The notes below the pieces were generated by a model. The model saw only the letters and a program-made list of their open reading frames with translations. It was not told where the DNA came from and ran no database searches. DNA of 7,531 nucleotides from Betaproteobacteria bacterium UBA5216 (GTDB lineage Bacteria; Pseudomonadota; Gammaproteobacteria; Burkholderiales; SG8-41). This document shows, piece by piece, positions 6,382 through 7,531 of the stretch (position 1 is the first letter of the stretch; the number at the start of each line of letters is the position of its first letter). The DNA lies in assembly GCA_002412495.1 (NCBI GenBank), contig DHVE01000151.1:477-8007 (forward strand), given 5' to 3'. A program made the position numbers and the translations under genes.

Positions 6382-6390
6382 TGTTAGACT
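6382..6390 (+). promoter_or_regulatory. Putative extended -10 element upstream of the aminotransferase gene
   Basis: TGTTAGACT (6382-6390) resembles an extended -10 (TG-n-TATAAT, with TAGACT matching 4/6). There is no convincing -35. Transcription from here would start near 6397, about 87 nt before the ATG at 6484. Nothing else recognisable was seen between 6306 and 6483. Confidence 0.25.
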
Positions 6391-6483
6391 GCGCTCAAGT
6401 TGCCGGACGACGAAACGGTCGGCACGATTGCACGCATGGCCTGCGAACCGGCAGCGCATGTACATTCGTTACCGTGACTTTTG

Positions 6484-7531
6484 ATGCCCTTCACAGTGCC
6501 TGACCTGACTGAATCGACGCACCAACGGTTTCCGTTGGCTTCGCGCATGAACGACATCGAGCCTTTTCACGTGATGGAGTTGCTCGCGCGCGCCAAGGCG
6601 CTGGAGGCGCAAGGCCGCGATATCGTGCACATGGAGATCGGCGAGCCGGATTTTCCCACGCCCCGGCCGATTTGCGAGGCTGGCATACGCGCGCTCGAAC
6701 ACGGCGAACTTTTCTACACGCCGGCATTGGGCATTCCGGAGCTGCGCGCGGCCATCGCCGGTTTTTACCAATCGCAGTACGGCGTCACGGTATCGCCCTC
6801 GCGCATCGTGATCACATCGGGTTCGTCCGGCGCGTTGTTGCTGGCGATAGCCGCGTTGGTCAATCCGGGTGATCAGGTGCTGGTGGCCGATCCGGGTTAT
6901 CCGGCAAACCGGCATTTCGTGCGCATGATGGAGGGCGAGGTCGTCGGCGTGCCGGTGGGGCCTGATAGCCGCTATCAACTGACGCCTGAATTGATCGAAC
7001 AATACTGGACCGAACGCACGGTGGCGGCGCTGGTGGCCACGCCTTCCAATCCCACGGGCACGTTGATTGCACAGGAGCATCTGATTCGGATGGCGGCGAA
7101 CGCGCGGCGCCGCAACGGCGTGCTGATTGTCGACGAGATTTATCACGGGCTGGTATACGACGGCGCGGCCCGCGGCACGCCCACCGCCGCGGGCGCCGGC
7201 GACAATGTGTTCGTGATCAACAGTTTTTCGAAATATTTCAACATGACCGGCTGGCGCCTCGGCTGGATGGTCGTGCCGGACGCTTATGTGCGGGAGTTCG
7301 AGAAACTATCGCAGAATATCTATCTGTCGGCGCCGACGCCGTCGCAACACGCGGCGCTCGCCGCCTTCGAGCCGGCGACCATCGCCATCCTCGAAGCGCG
7401 CCGCGCCGAGTTCAGGGCGCGGCGCGATTTTCTGCTGCCGGCGCTGCGCGAAATCGGATTCAGCATTCCGGTCGTGCCGCAGGGCGCGTTCTACATCTAT
7501 GCCGATTGCAGCGCGTTGTGCGACGACAGCT
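6484..7531 (+). CDS. PLP-dependent class I/II aminotransferase (C-terminus beyond the window)
   Basis: This is a fold-type I aminotransferase related to the aspartate/alanine aminotransferase group; 349 codons are visible and the frame is open at the right edge. Seen from the N-terminus: MNDIEPFHVMELLARA (22-37), HMEIGEPDFPTP (49-60), a GELFYTPALGIPELR stretch that matches the family's Y-x-x-x-x-G-x-x-x-L-R region, SSGALL for the phosphate pocket, PSNPTG (NPTG at 189-192), VDEIYHGL with Asp217 and Tyr220, and SFSKYFNMTGWRLGW with the presumed Schiff-base Lys250. All catalytic landmarks in the visible part are intact. The start is uncertain: ATG 6484 keeps the RFPLASRM segment common in relatives, while ATG 6547 would start at MNDIEP; neither has a clear Shine-Dalgarno. 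The amino-acid substrate cannot be decided from these motifs. The protein is cytoplasmic, transcribed divergently from the FecR-domain gene. Confidence 0.93.
   Translation, partial: MPFTVPDLTESTHQRFPLASRMNDIEPFHVMELLARAKALEAQGRDIVHMEIGEPDFPTPRPICEAGIRALEHGELFYTPALGIPELRAAIAGFYQSQYGVTVSPSRIVITSGSSGALLLAIAALVNPGDQVLVADPGYPANRHFVRMMEGEVVGVPVGPDSRYQLTPELIEQYWTERTVAALVATPSNPTGTLIAQEHLIRMAANARRRNGVLIVDEIYHGLVYDGAARGTPTAAGAGDNVFVINSFSKYFNMTGWRLGWMVVPDAYVREFEKLSQNIYLSAPTPSQHAALAAFEPATIAILEARRAEFRARRDFLLPALREIGFSIPVVPQGAFYIYADCSALCDDS

Noticed and set aside
6469..7146. A 225-codon minus-strand open frame opposite the aminotransferase
   Set aside because: It is Arg/His/Gln-rich shadow coding with no recognisable family, while the plus strand carries every aminotransferase landmark.

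Overview
The window looks like chromosomal DNA of a GC-rich Gram-negative proteobacterium, probably beta or gamma. The signs are a homodimeric-type pyruvate dehydrogenase E1 (AceE), an outer-membrane autotransporter ending in a C-terminal Phe, and two proteins with twin-arginine-type export signals. The genus cannot be read from the sequence alone. No tRNA, rRNA, CRISPR array, insertion sequence or transposase was seen.

Layout: (1) 1-541, minus strand: the first 180 codons of aceE, running off the left edge. (2) 542-667: a short AT-rich intergenic stretch with overlapping divergent promoter-like elements centred on an 11-bp palindrome. (3) 668-1207, plus: an Lrp/AsnC-family regulator, divergent from aceE. 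(4) 1423-2325, plus: an exported dienelactone-hydrolase-family protein with a strong ribosome binding site, closed by a textbook intrinsic terminator at 2346-2380. (5) 2559-5471, plus: a 970-residue autotransporter-like outer-membrane protein with two beta-rich domains, a coiled linker, one autotransporter barrel and a further C-terminal barrel-like domain of about 275 residues. (6) 5499-6233, minus: a secreted FecR-domain protein, convergent with the autotransporter and only 27 bp away. (7) 6484 to the right edge, plus: a PLP-dependent class I/II aminotransferase, incomplete at its C-terminus.

How the genes may work together: the Lrp-type regulator sits head to head with aceE, and its presumed operator overlaps the -10 elements on both strands. 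It is therefore a candidate regulator of itself and of pyruvate dehydrogenase. The autotransporter and the FecR-domain protein form a second plausible unit: a surface protein next to a periplasmic protein whose FecR domain is not joined to any membrane anti-sigma part, with no FecI-type sigma gene in view. The hydrolase and the aminotransferase look like independent metabolic genes. The most unusual item is the tandem-barrel architecture of the autotransporter; the rest is ordinary accessory or housekeeping content.
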